From Argopecten irradians (lineage: Eukaryota > Mollusca > Bivalvia > Pectinida > Pectinidae): a stretch of 64,000 nucleotides of DNA. The notes beneath the pieces are model-generated. The model did not search any database. It was not told the origin of the DNA and saw nothing but the letters and a program-made list of their open reading frames with translations. The position numbers were made by a program, and so were the translations under genes. This document shows, piece after piece, positions 11,793 to 26,700 of the stretch. The DNA is taken from assembly GCF_041381155.1 (NCBI RefSeq), contig NC_091137.1, positions 14,503,765-14,567,764 on the forward strand, given 5' to 3'. How positions within the stretch are numbered: position 1 is the stretch's first letter; each line of letters opens with the position of its first letter.

Positions 11793-14700
11793 ATGACAAT
11801 TGTAAAATGTCTTGCTCGTTTTGTGTTTCTCCTCCTTCTTCATCCGTATGTCTGTTCGTCCGTGGTGTTAACATCAGAGAATGGACTCATATCGATTACG
11901 TCAGCTGATGTTTTGGCGGCGGCAGACGAGTCCACAGTGTTGACGTCGCCGGGCGACTCTACATCATTAACGTCGGAGGAACATACCTTATTAGACGGTA
12001 AGACTCAGTTGAGAATTAGTTGTCTATAGCAATTCTGTTAAATACGTATTAGCATTTATTCAATTTTCAATAAGAGTGTGTAAAACATGTCCTTCATTAT
12101 TTAATTAGTCAATAAGAGAGGTCTAAAATTTATCTACATTTTTAATATTTTATTTTATAATTTATGTACCGAATCAGTGTCTGTTCCAGATACCTTTCCT
12201 CGCAAATCAAATGAGATGGGCAGGACGTTTCAAAAGCCTTCTTACTCTGAAGACGAGGACAGAAAGAGAAACAACATTGACGACATCGTCGCTGGAGTCA
12301 TTAAAGAAGCAGAACTGGTGAGACTTCAATACACAATTATACAGTTTTTACTATGTGATGGCAGTGTGAAAGCTTTGGTAAGGCCTAGTGGTGGGGGTTA
12401 TATTTTAAACATCTTGAAATATTTTTTTTATGATTTGTATGTAAAGCAGAAAAAACAACAGGTTAGACTAGTTTTGATGACAGGCGATAGTAATTCCCAA
12501 TTCTTTTTCGACGAAAACCCTTAGAGATTTTTCAAATTAAGATACCGTACTAAAGCAAGACTCGGATATCAGGTAATGCTACTTATGTATCTAGACGGTT
12601 CAGCATTGTCCCTTACCACCAAGTACTACCATTACATTGTCTAATAGCCACTTTCACTTGTTCTAATGATATTGACGATTTTTCTCTTTTCACCAAGTAC
12701 TTCAAGAGTGTTCATTGTCCCTTTTCACTTTCACATGTAAAAAATATACAAACGAATTTTCACTTCAGTTTACTTTTTTATTGGTTGACATTTCCATTCT
12801 TTCTATCCCACACAGAACAACCCAGTGGTATTAAGGTCATGGCGAGTCAATCCTCCACCGACTGACCGACGGACAGTGTCCGTGGACAGCACAGTGGTCA
12901 CTTTGTTGGTGGAGGTTCACAGTAAAGGGGTCAGCCCTCGATTCCAGGTTCACGACCCTACAGGTAGGTAAGAGGTCACATAAAAACAGCCCTTCAGAAG
13001 TTAGACCTCCATTCAAGGTTTGGCAGTTTACGCTTCCTTGAATTATTGACCTTTTAAGTTTAGAGTGAAGTTCGTTCCAGAATCATAGTGTTATCATACT
13101 GAATCAGAGATCCCCCCAGTAAAACTTAGATGTTTGGACTGTATTTATGTTGGTTGCAGGTGCTGTTGTAAACCCTACGGACGATAGAAACGTGACGATG
13201 GAAGTGGACAGTAACCGTCTGAAGATAATGAAGATTAAACACCCAATGCAAGGTATTACAACACTTACCTGTATATACTACCGATCAGAAACACTATGAA
13301 ATGTGGTCTCTACTAACAACTAGTAAACAGACATCAATCTTCATTTCATTATCTGAAATATATTTTTACAAGGTTCGCCATTATTTCCATGAAATATTCC
13401 CACAGTTTCGAGAACCATTACAACATAACTCAATTTAAAGCGTCATCATAAACACATATCCTAAGTTTCGATGTTATGGTTCTATTGAAGGAGAATGGGT
13501 GATACTGTTTCTATCGAAACAACACGAATACAACGTCACCATCAGAGGTAGTTCAATGATCCAGTTTAAATATAGGTTTATGGATGGATGGGGGATTCCT
13601 CTGTCCGGCCGACCAGTTGTCGGTAAGTTTTCTTACTTATGTTCATACTTAACAATTTTCTTCTCAAAAATATGCCGAATTACTCTACGGAGTGCTGCAA
13701 CTAAGACGATAGCGCCCCTGTTTCAACAAATATAGATGTCCTCAATCGAGCTTTGGAATCTGGCGATGGCCCATTAGTATTTGCTTTTGCTTTTGGTTCA
13801 AAAACATTTTGTCTGCAATTCCGACAGTCATCTAACAAAGAAAGTGATGTTGAACCATGACTTATCTACCTTTATACGGCTTACGTCTAGGTTCTAACGT
13901 CACTCTCCGGATACAACTACTAGGAGAAAAGGATGTACAGACCTTAACGGAAGTGTCGTTGATGACGGTGGCGGGAACGACCATTTTGTCGAGACAACTT
14001 GGGGAGGCCAAGGGTCGTCGTCACATGACATACATTGCCCATAATATAAGGATTCCAGGGGAGGTAATATGGAAAAAATATGTATTCAATAACATTTTGA
14101 AACAATGCCAGATTTTCGTCGTGAACACTTACCTAATACAAAATTATATTTTATTCCATTGCTTACAGGTCTAATATGTATCCTCTTTTACTTTTCATAG
14201 GACTTTCGAGTCGGTATCCGTGGAGTTGATATGCGGTCCAACGTCATCGAACGGACACTAATTAACCCTATTTTGCCAGACGGCATCAAGTTATCACTGA
14301 AGTCTCTAACGCCAGGTAGGGTTTGTTTTACTAAACACCATATTACTGAAGGCTCTAGCGCCAGGTAGGGTTTGTTTTACTACTCACCATATCACTGAAG
14401 GCTCTAACGCCAGGTAGGGTTTGTTTTACTACACACCATATCACTGAAGTCTCTAACGCCAGGTAGGGTTTGTTTTACTACACACCATATCACTGAAGTC
14501 TCTAACGCCAGGTAGGGTTTGTTTTACTACACACCATATCACTGAAGTCTCTAACGCCAGGTAGGGTTTGTTTTACTACACACCATATCACTGAAGGCTC
14601 TAACGCCAGGTAGGGTTTGTTTTACTACTCACCATATTACTGAAGGCTCTAACGCCAGGTAGGGTTTGTTTTACTAAACACCATATCACTGAAGACTCTA

Positions 14701-17700
14701 ACGCCAGGTAGGGTTTGTTTAACTACACACCATATCACTGAAGGCTCTAACGCCAGGTAGGGTTTGTTTTACAACACACCATATCACTGAAGGCTCTAAC
14801 GCCAGGTAGGGTTTGTTTTACTACACACCATATCACTGAAGTCTCTAACGCCAGGTAGGGTTTGTTTTACTAAACACCATATCACTGAAGACTCTAACGC
14901 CAGGTAGGGTTTGTTTTTACTAACACACCATATCACTGAAGGCTCTAACGCCAGGTAGGGTTTGTTTTACTACACACCATATCACTGAAGGCTCTAACGC
15001 CAGGTAGGGTTTGTTTTACTACACACCATATCACTGAAGGCTCTAACGCCAGGTAGGGTTTGTTTTACTAAACACCATATCACTGAAGTCTCTAACGCCA
15101 GGTAGGGTTTGTTTTTACTACACACCATATCACTGAAGTCTCTAACGCCAGGTAGGGTTTGTTTTACTACACACCATATCACTGAAGGCTCTAACGCCAG
15201 GTAGGGTTTGTTTTACTAAACACCATATCACTGAAGTCTCTAACGCCAGGTAGGGTTTGTTTTACTACACACCATATCACTGAAAGCTCTAACGCCAGGT
15301 AGGGTTTGTTTTACTACACACCATATCACTGAAGGCTCTAACGCCAGGTAGGGTTTGTTTTACAACACACCATATCACTGAAGTCTCTAACGCCAGGTAG
15401 GGGTTGTTTTACTACACACCATATCACTGAAGTCTCTAACGCCAGGTAGGGTTTGTTTTACTACACACCATATCACTGAAGTCTCTAACGCCAGGTAGGG
15501 TTTGTTTTACTAAACACCATATCACTGAAGGCTCTAACGCCAGGTAGGGTTTGTTTTACAACACACCATATCACTGAAGGCTCTAACGCCAAGTAGGGTT
15601 TGTTTTACTACACACCATATCACTGAAGGCTCTAACGCCAAGTAGGGTTTGGTTTACTACACACCATATCACTGAAGGCTCTAACGCCAGGTAGGGTTTA
15701 TTTTACTACACACCATATCACTGAAGGCTCTAACGCCAGGTAGGGTTTGTTTTACTACACACCATATCACTGAAGGCTCTAACGCCAGGTAGGGTTTGTT
15801 TTACTACACACCATATCACTGAAGGCTCTAACGCCAGGTAGGGTTTGTTTTACTAAACACCATATCACTGAAGTCTCTAACGCCAGGTAGGGTTTGTTTT
15901 ACTACTCACCATATCACTGAAGGCTCTAACGCCAGGTAGGGTTTGTTTTACTACACACCATATCACTGAAGTCTCTAACACCAGGTAGGTTTTTTTTTTT
16001 ACTACACACCATATCACTGAAGGCTCTAACGCCAAGTAAGGTTTGTTTTACTACTCACCATATCACTGAAGGCTCTAACACCAGGTAGGGTTTGTTTTAC
16101 TACACACCATATCACTGAAGGCTCTAACGCCAGGTAGGGTTTGTTTTACTACTCACCATATCACTGAAGTCTCTAACACCAGGTAGGGTTTGTTTTACTA
16201 CACACCATATTACTGAAGTCTCTAACGCCAGGTAGGGTTTGTTTTACTACACACCATATCACTGAAGGCTCTAACACCAGGTAGGGTTTGTTTTACTACA
16301 CACCATATCACTGAAGGCTCTAACGCCAGGTAGGATTTGTTTTACTACACACCATATCACTGAAGTCTCTAACACCAGGTAGGGTTTGTTTTACTACACA
16401 CCATATCACTGAAGGCTCTAACGCCAGGTAGGGTTTCTTTTACTACACACCATATCACTGAAGGCTCTAACGCCAGGTAGGGGTTTGTTTTACTACACAC
16501 CATATCACTGAAGGCTCTAACGCCAGGTAGGGTTTGTTTTACTACTCCCCATATCACTGAAGTCTCTAACACCAGGTAGGGTTTATTTTACTACACACCA
16601 TATCACTGAAGTCTCTAACACCAGGTAGGGTTTGTTTTACTACACACCATATCACTGAAGGCTCTAACGCCAGGTAGTGTTTGTTTTACTTAACACCATA
16701 TCACTGAAGGCTCTAACGCCAGGTAGGGTTTGTTTTACTTAACACCATATCACTGAAGTCTCTAACGCCAGGTAGGGTTTGTTTTACTACTCACCATATC
16801 ACTGAAGGCTCTAACGCCAGGTAGGGTTTGTTTTACTACTCACCATATCACTGAAGTCTCTAACACCAGGTAGGGTTTATTTTACTACACACCATATCAC
16901 TGAAGTCTCTAACGCCAGGTAGGGTTTGTTTTACTACACACCATATCACTGAAGGCTCTAACGCCAGGTAGGGTTTGTTTTACTACACACCATATCACTG
17001 AAGGCTCTAACGCCAGGTAGGGTTTGTTTTACTACTCACCATATCACTGAAGTCTCTAACACCAGGTAGGGTTTATTTTACTACACACCATATCACTGAA
17101 GTCTCTAACACCAGGTAGGGTTTGTTTTACTACACACCATATCACTGAAGGCTCTAACGCCAGGTAGGGTTTGTTTTACTACACACCATATCACTGAAGG
17201 CTCTAACGCCAGGTAGGGTTTGTTTTACTTAACACCATATCACTGAAGTCTCTAACGCCAGGTAGGGTTTGTTTTACTACTCACCATATCACTGAAGGCT
17301 CTAACGCCAGGTAGGGTTTGTTTTACTACTCACCATATCACTGAAGTCTCTAACACCAGGTAGGGTTTATCTTACTACACACCATATCACTGAAGACTCT
17401 AACGCCAGGTAGGGTTTGTTTTACTACTCACCATATTACTGAAGGCTCTAACGCCAGGTAGGGTTTGTTTTACTAAACACCATATCACTGAAGACTCTAA
17501 CGCCAGGTAGGGTTTGTTTAACTACACACCATATCACTGAAAGCTCTAACGCCAGGTAGGGTTTGTTTTACTACACACCATATCACTGAAGGCTCTAACG
17601 CCAGGTAGGGTTTGTTTTACAACACACCATATCACTGAAGGCTCTAACGCCAGGTAGGGGTTGTTTTACTACACACCATATCACTGAAGTCTCTAACGCC

Positions 17701-20700
17701 AGGTAGGGTTTGTTTTACTAAACACCATATCACTGAAGACTCTAACGCCAGGTAGGGGTTGTTTTACTACACACCATATCACTGAAGGCTCTAACGCCAG
17801 GTAGGGTTTGTTTTACTTAACACCATATCACTGAAGTCTCTAACGCCAAGTAGGGTTTGTTTTACTACACACCATATCACTGAAGGCTCTAACGCCAAGT
17901 AGGGTTTGTTTTACTACACACCATATCACTGAAGTCTCTAACGCCAGGTAGGGTTTGTTTTACTACACACCATATCACTGAAGTCTCTAACGCCAGGTAG
18001 GGTTTGTTTTACTACTCACCATATCACTGAAGGCTCTAACGCCAGGTAGGGTTTGTTTTACTACTCACCATATCACTGAAGTCTCTAACACCAGGTAGGG
18101 TTTATTTTACTACACACCATATCACTGAAGGCTCTAACGCCAGGTAGGGTTTGTTTTACTACACACCATATCACTGAAGGCTCTAACGCCAGGTAGGGTT
18201 TGTTTTACTACACACCATATCACTGAAGGCTCTAACGCCAGGTAGGGTTTGTTTTACTACTCACCATATCACTGAAGTCTCTAACACCAGGTAGGGTTTA
18301 TTTTACTACACACCATATCACTGAAGTCTCTAACACCAGGTAGGGTTTGTTTTACTACACACCATATCACTGAAGGCTCTAACGCCAGGTAGGGTTTGTT
18401 TTACTACACACCATATCACTGAAGGCTCTAACGCCAGGTAGGGTTTGTTTTACTTAACACCATATCACTAAAGTCTCTAACGCCAGGTAGGGTTTGTTTT
18501 ACTACTCACCATATCACTGAAGGCTCTAACGCCAGGTAGGGTTTGTTTTACTACTCACCATATCACTGAAGTCTCTAACACCAGGTAGGGTTTGTTTTAC
18601 TAAACACCATATCACTGAAGACTCTAACGCCAGGTAGGGTTTGTTTTACTAAACACCATATCACTGAAGGCTCTAACGCCAGGTAGGGTTTGTTTTACAA
18701 CACACCATATCACTGAAGGCTCTAACGCCAAGTAGGGTTTGTTTTACTACACACCATATCACTGAAGGCTCTAACGCCAGGTAGGGTTTGTTTTACTTAA
18801 CACCATATCACTAAAGTCTCTAACGCCAGGTAGGGTTTGTTTTAATACTCACCATATCACTGAAGGCTCTAACGCCAGGTAGGGTTTGTTTTACTACTCA
18901 CCATATCACTGAAGTCTCTAACACCAGGTAGGGTTTATCTTACTACACACCATATCACTGAAGGCTCTAACGCCAGGTAGGGTTTGTTTTACTACTCACC
19001 ATATTACTGAAGGCTCTAACGCCAGGTAGGGTTTGTTTTACTAAACACCATATCACTGAAGACTCTAACGCCAGGTAGGGTTTGTTTAACTACACACCAT
19101 ATCACTGAAAGCTCTAACGCCAGGTAGGGTTTGTTTTACTACACACCATATCACTGAAGGCTCTAACGCCAGGTAGGGTTTGTTTTACAACACACCATAT
19201 CACTGAAGGCTCTAACGCCAGGTAGGGGTTGTTTTACTACACACCATATCACTGAAGTCTCTAACGCCAGGTAGGGTTTGTTTTACTAAACACCATATCA
19301 CTGAAGACTCTAACGCCAGGTAGGGTTTGTTTTACTAAACACCATATCACTGAAGGCTCTAACGCCAGGTAGGGTTTGTTTTACAACACACCATATCACT
19401 GAAGGCTCTAACGCCAAGTAGGGTTTGTTTTACTACACACCATATCACTGAAGGCTCTAACGCCAAGTAGGGTTTGGTTTACTACACACCATATCACTGA
19501 AGTCTCTAACGCCAGGTAGGGTTTGTTTTACTACACACCATATCACTGAAGGCTCTAACGCCAGGTAGGGTTTGTTTTACTACACACCATATCACTGAAG
19601 GCTCTAACGCCAGGTAGTGTTTGTTTTACTTAACACCATATCACTGAAGTCTCTAACGCCAGGTAGGGTTTGTTTTACTACACACCATATCACTGAAGGC
19701 TCTAACGCCAGGTAGGGTTTGTTTTACTACTCACCATATCACTGAAGTCTCTAACACCAGGTAGGGTTTATTTTACTACTCACCATATTACTGAAGGCTC
19801 TAACGCCAGGTAGGGTTTGTTTTACTAAACACCATATCACTGAAGACTCTAACGCCAGGTAGGGTTTGTTTAACTACACACCATATCACTGAAAGCTCTA
19901 ACGCCAGGTAGGGTTTGTTTTACTACACACCATATCACTGAAGGCTCTAACGCCAGGTAGGGTTTGTTTTACAACACACCATATCACTGAAGTCTCTAAC
20001 GCCAGGTAGGGGTTGTTTTACTACACACCATATCACTGAAGTCTCTAACGCCAGGTAGGGTTTGTTTTACTACTCACCATATCACTGAAGGCTCTAACGC
20101 CAGGTAGGGTTTGTTTTACTACTCACCATATCACTGAAGTCTCTAACACCAGGTAGGGTTTATCTTACTACACACCATATCACTGAAGGCTCTAACGCCA
20201 GGTAGGGTTTGTTTTACTACTCACCATATTACTGAAGGCTCTAACGCCAGGTAGGGTTTGTTTTACTAAACACCATATCACTGAAGACTCTAACGCCAGG
20301 TAGGGTTTGTTTAACTACACACCATATCACTGAAAGCTCTAACGCCAGGTAGGGTTTGTTTTACTACACACCATATCACTGAAGGCTCTAACGCCAGGTA
20401 GGGTTTGTTTTACAACACACCATATCACTGAAGGCTCTAACGCCAGGTAGGGGTTGTTTTACTACACACCATATCACTGAAGTCTCTAACGCCAGGTAGG
20501 GTTTGTTTTACTAAACACCATATCACTGAAGACTCTAACGCCAGGTAGGGTTTGTTTTACTAAACACCATATCACTGAAGGCTCTAACGCCAGGTAGGGT
20601 TTGTTTTACAACACACCATATCACTGAAGGCTCTAACGCCAAGTAGGGTTTGTTTTACTACACACCATATCACCGAAGGCTCTAACGCCAAGTAGGGTTT

Positions 20701-23700
20701 GGTTTACTACACACCATATCACTGAAGTCTCTAACGCCAGGTAGGGTTTGTTTTACTACACACCATATCACTGAAGGCTCTAACGCCAGGTAGGGTTTGT
20801 TTTACTACACACCATATCACTGAAGGCTCTAACGCCAGGTAGTGTTTGTTTTACTTAACACCATATCACTGAAGTCTCTAACGCCAGGTAGGGTTTGTTT
20901 TACTACTCACCATATCACTGAAGGCTCTAACGCCAGGTAGGGTTTGTTTTACTACTCACCATATCACTGAAGTCTCTAACACCAGGTAGGGTTTATTTTA
21001 CTACTCACCATATTACTGAAGGCTCTAACGCCAGGTAGGGTTTGTTTTACTAAAACACCATATCACTGAAGACTCTAACGCCAGGTAGGGTTTGTTTAAC
21101 TACACACCATATCACTGAAAGCTCTAACGCCAGGTAGGGTTTGTTTTACTACACACCATATCACTGAAGGCTCTAACGCCAGGTAGGGTTTGTTTTACAA
21201 CACACCATATCACTGAAGTCTCTAACGCCAGGTAGGGGTTGTTTTACTACACACCATATCACTGAAGTCTCTAACGCCAGGTAGGGTTTGTTTTACTAAA
21301 CACCATATCACTGAAGGCTCTAACGCCAGGTAGGGTTTGTTTTACAACACACCATATCACTGAAGGCTCTAACGCCAAGTAGGGTTTGTTTTACTACACA
21401 CCATATCACTGAAGGCTCTAACGCCAAGTAGGGTTTGGTTTACTACACACCATATCACTGAAGGCTCTAACGCCAGGTAGGGTTTATTTTACTAAACACC
21501 ATATCACTGAAGTCTCTAACGCCAGGTAGGGTTTGTTTTACTACACACCATATCACTGAAGGCTCTAACGCCAGGTAGGGTTTGTTTTACTAAACACCAT
21601 ATCACTGAAGTCTCTAACGCCAGGTAGGGTTTGTTTTACTACTCACCATATCACTGAAGGCTCTAACGCCAGGTAGGGTTTGTTTTACTACACACCATAT
21701 CACTGAAGGCTCTAACGCCAGGTAGGGTTTGTTTTACTATACACCATATCACTGAAAGCTCTAAAGCCAGGTAGGTTTTTTTTTACTACACACCATATCA
21801 CTGAAGGCTCTAACGCCAAGTAAGGTTTGTTTTACTACTCACCATATCACTGAAGTCTCTAACGCCAGGTAGGGTTTATTTTACTAAACACCATATCACT
21901 GAAGTCTCTAACGCCAGGTAGGGTTTGTTTTACTACACACCATATCACTGAAGGCTCTAACGCCAGGTAGGGGTTGTTTTACTACACACCATATCACTGA
22001 AGTCTCTAACACCAGGTAGGGTTTGTTTTACTACACACCATATCACTGAAGTCTCTAACGCCAGGTAGGGTTTGTTTTACTACACACCATATCACTGAAA
22101 GCTCTAATGCCAGGTAGGGTTTGTTTTACTACACACCATATCACTGAAGGCTCTAACGCCAGGTAGGGTTTGTTTTACAACACACCATATCACTGAAGTC
22201 TCTAACGCCAGGTAGGGGTTGTTTTACTACACACCATATCACTGAAGTCTCTAACGCCAGGTAGGGTTTGTTTTACTAAACACCATATCACTGAAGGCTC
22301 TAACGCCAGGTAGGGTTTGTTTTACAACACACCATATCACTGAAGGCTCTAACGCCAGTAGGGTTTGTTTTACTACACACCATATCACTGAAGGCTCTAA
22401 CGCCAAGTAGGGTTTGGTTTACTACACACCATATCACTGAAGGCTCTAACGCCAGGTAGGGTTTTTTTACTAAACACCATATCACTGAAGTCTCTAACGC
22501 CAGGTAGGGTTTGTTTTACTACACACCATATCACTGAAGGCTCTAACGCCAGGTAGGGTTTGTTTTACTAAACACCATATCACTGAAGTCTCTAACGCCA
22601 GGTAGGGTTTGTTTTACTACTCACCATATCACTGAAGGCTCTAACGCCAGGTAGGGTTTGTTTTACTACACACCATATCACTGAAGGCTCTAACGCCAGG
22701 TAGGGTTTGTTTTACTATACACCATATCACTGAAAGCTCTAAAGCCAGGTAGGTTTTTTTTTACTACACACCATATCACTGAAGGCTCTAACGCCAAGTA
22801 AGGTTTGTTTTACTACTCACCATATCACTGAAGTCTCTAACGCCAGGTAGGGTTTATTTTACTAAACACCATATCACTGAAGTCTCTAACGCCAGGTAGG
22901 GTTTGTTTTACTACACACCATATCACTGAAGGCTCTAACGCCAGGTAGGGGTTGTTTTACTACACACCATATCACTGAAGTCTCTAACACCAGGTAGGGT
23001 TTGTTTTACTACACACCATATCACTGAAGTCTCTAACGCCAGGTAGGGTTTGTTTTACTACACACCATATCACTGAAGGCTCTAATGCCAGGTAGGGTTT
23101 GTTTTACTACACACCATATCACGGTTTTACTACACACCATATCACTGTTTTACTACACACCATATCACTGTTTTACTACACACCATATCACTGTTTTACT
23201 ACACACCATATCACTGTTTTACTACACACCATATCAACCTCTGCTGTCATTATAGGATGGGCTAGATATGGGAGATGAACCTGTTATTTTGTTGTATGTA
23301 TTTCAAGTGAAGCTACATTATTACATTTGTATTTTTGTTATTCCCATTGCAACAACATGTCACCATTAGAAACCTTATAATGCAATCTCACTGAAACATC
23401 TCGCTCCACCAAAGGTAAAGCACGCGTTATGCTCTACAAAAGATAATCATGGTATGACTTTTTGATATTTCTGTATTCCTATGACTAACATCATTCGTTT
23501 CAAATGAATTTGGTGCGAAGCAGATTAGATCATACAACATCCGTCTTCTATAGATGATCCAGGTTGTTGAAGTCGATAAAATAATATTCACTCTTTCTCA
23601 TTACTATTTTATTTTCTTTGTCGATAATGAATTAAGTCCACTTTTTATTACTGTAAATATCACCATACGCCAAATGAAGCCACTGGACTCATAAGAAACT

Positions 23701-26700
23701 GATGGGAAACTGTGTTGCAGTTCGAGTCCTTGACATTCGTGTATAAATATGCTAGTTTGGTCTTTTGACGTACATCACCTGAACGACATGGCAGCCATTG
23801 GTGTAATTCGCTTGTGTCCATTGTTTACATTTGTTGTCTCCAAACCAAACACCAATATTAACTAGATTTGATCGCGATCAAAACACGGGATTTCCACCTA
23901 TGTAATGATATAAGTAATGTTAGCGAACAGACGATTGCTTGAACGAACGAACGATCTCACTCAATATTAATCAGAAAGCGTTTCTTACGAAAGTAGTCTG
24001 GTCCAACCGAAAAACAGATTTAGGGGAATCCCCTTTTGGACACTAGAGTCATAGAGAGGTGAATATATCGGAACCTGCTGATTGGATATATTCAGGGTAC
24101 ATCATTGTAAAGAATTTTGATGTGAATTTGTTTGGTTCTGTGGTTTCAAAACTCCCGGGTATTTTCCCCAACATAGCACCGGTTTTGCTTAAACATTCGG
24201 TGTCACAGGTGACAGCTCTGCCACAAACATAAAAGGTTTTGAACCTGTCAGTTATTGGGTTTGTGCATTACCTTTCTTTGATTAAATGTACGTCCTATCA
24301 ATAGCTAGGTTCACGTAAGGACGGTTTCCCATACATGAGGTGTAGCTACGCATGTAATTTTACGTGTATTAACGCAAACATGGCGATTGTGTACATTGTT
24401 CATGTAGAACTTAAAACATCTCGAAATTAAAGTATTCAAGTTGGGTATAGGTAACAACCAGCCAAATGAAAAACAAAAGACCTTCGAAACGGCCCGTGTG
24501 TAACGAAGGTTGAGCCCAGGACAGAATTTTAACCCGGCCGCTGATTGGCTGGCTAATCTTGAATTTCAAAAGTAAAAATGTTTTCTGACAGGTAATTATT
24601 CCTTGATAACCATATGAATTTGGAAATTCAGATTGAGATTTAGGTTCAAAATATCAATTTTGTTAATGAATAGGTGAAAACATTAGAATTTCAGGTTTTT
24701 TAAAAGTGCAAAAATTCTCCTTTTCTTATGAAGATCTTGGACCAATGCGGAATAACACGTACGATTAGAGTTTTAGTATTAGATATGGATTATCTCCCTT
24801 TGGCCACATGCCACATCATGTAATCACAACTCAAAATCGCTGAAAGTTCTATACCTCCGCCATTTTGAATCATATGACATTGAAATTGGTCATTTTATGT
24901 GTCTGAAAGCATGATCTTTCACATCCAATTCAAAACATTTCACCTTTGAATTTTCATGAATTACGCTAAAATTTACGTTAAAAAATGAACGAAACGCCAT
25001 ATTCGGAGGGGTGTATTTCCACCATTTTCAAATTCCTGATTTTGAAATTATAACTCTGTACAGACAATATATCAATGTCTACATTTACATAAAATCAACA
25101 CCCTAAATTAAATCATAAAGGCCCTACGAGCTCACAAATTACGGAAAAAAAAAGAAAACATACAGGTTTAGAGGCGCTGAAACGCGCAAGGACAAATATA
25201 AACTAAAATTTCGATTTTCGATGTCCTATATCTCCGCCATTTTGAATCTTATGACCTTGAAGCATGATCTTTCACATCCAATTCAAAACATTTCACCTTT
25301 GAATTTTCATGAATTACGCTAAAATTTACGTTAAAAAATGAACGAAACGCCATATTCGGAGGTCTATATTTCCGCCATTTTCAAATTCATGTCTTTGAAA
25401 TTAAAAACCAGAACAGACAATAGGCTAAAGCTTACAATTACAAAAATTCAACACTCTACATGAGATGATAAAGGCCCTACGTAACGGAAAAAAAATAAGA
25501 AAATAAAACAAACAGCCATATTTGGAGAGCTATATTTCCGCCATTTTTCTATATAACCCCTTAAAAATAAATAAATTTTGAAGACAAAAGTTCATACAAC
25601 ACAGGTATGAAAAATCAACACTGTACATACAGGTTTAAAGGCGCTGAAACGTCTCGTGCAAGGACAAATATAAACTAAAATTTCGATTTTTGATGTCCTA
25701 TATCTCCGCCATTTTGAATCTTATGACCTTGAACTTGGTCATTTTATGTGTCTGAAAGCATGATCTTTCACATCCAATTCAAAACATTTCACCTTTGAAT
25801 TTTCATGAATTACGCTAAAATCTACGTTAAAAATGAACGAAACGCCATATTCGGAGGTCTATATTTCCGCCATTTTCAAATTCATGTCTTTGAAATTAAA
25901 AACCTGTACAGACAATAGGCTAAAGCTTACAATTACAAAAATTCAACACTCTACATGAGATGATAAAGGCCCTACGTAACGGAAAAAAATAAGAAAATAA
26001 AACAAACAGCCATATTTGGAGAGCTATATTTCCGCCATTTTTCTATATAACCCCTTAAAAATAAATAACTTTTGAAGACAAAAGTTCATACAACACAGGT
26101 ATGAAAAATCAACACTGTACATACAGGTTTAAAGGCGCTGAAACGTCTCGTGCAAGGACAAATATAAACTAAAATTTCGATTTTTGATGTCCTATATCTC
26201 CGCCATTTTGAATCTTATGACCTTGAACTTGGTCATTTTATGTGTCTGAAAGCATGATCTTTCACATCCAATTCAAAACATTTCACCTTTGAATTTTCAT
26301 GAATTACACTAAAATCTACGTTAAAAATGAACGAAACGCCATATTCAGAGGTCTATATTTCCGCCATTTTCAAATTCATGTCTTTGAAATTAAAAACCAG
26401 TACAGACAATAGGCTAAAGCTAACATTTACAAAAATTCAACACTCTACATGAGATGATAAAGGCCCTACGAGCTCACAAATAACGGAAAAAAAAAATAAG
26501 AAAATGAAACAAATTGCCATATTTGGAGAGCTATGTTTCCGCCATTTTTTCTATATAACCCCTTAAAAAATAAATAACTTTTGAAGACAAAAGTTCATAC
26601 AACACAGGTATGAAAAATCAACACTGTACATACAGGTTTAAAGGCGCTGAAACGTCTCGTGCAAGGACAAATATAAACTAAAATTTCGATTTTTGATGTC

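Noticed and set aside
14994-22485. Minus-strand open frames of 61-67 codons inside the 49-bp array (SDMVCSKTNPTW repeats)
   Set aside because: They arise from the repeat period (three units give 147 nt) and have no start context, splice signals or homologues. Not genes.
14292-23236. CRISPR array
   Set aside because: Units are continuous 49-bp tandem copies without unique spacers, in a spliced animal gene. It is a minisatellite.
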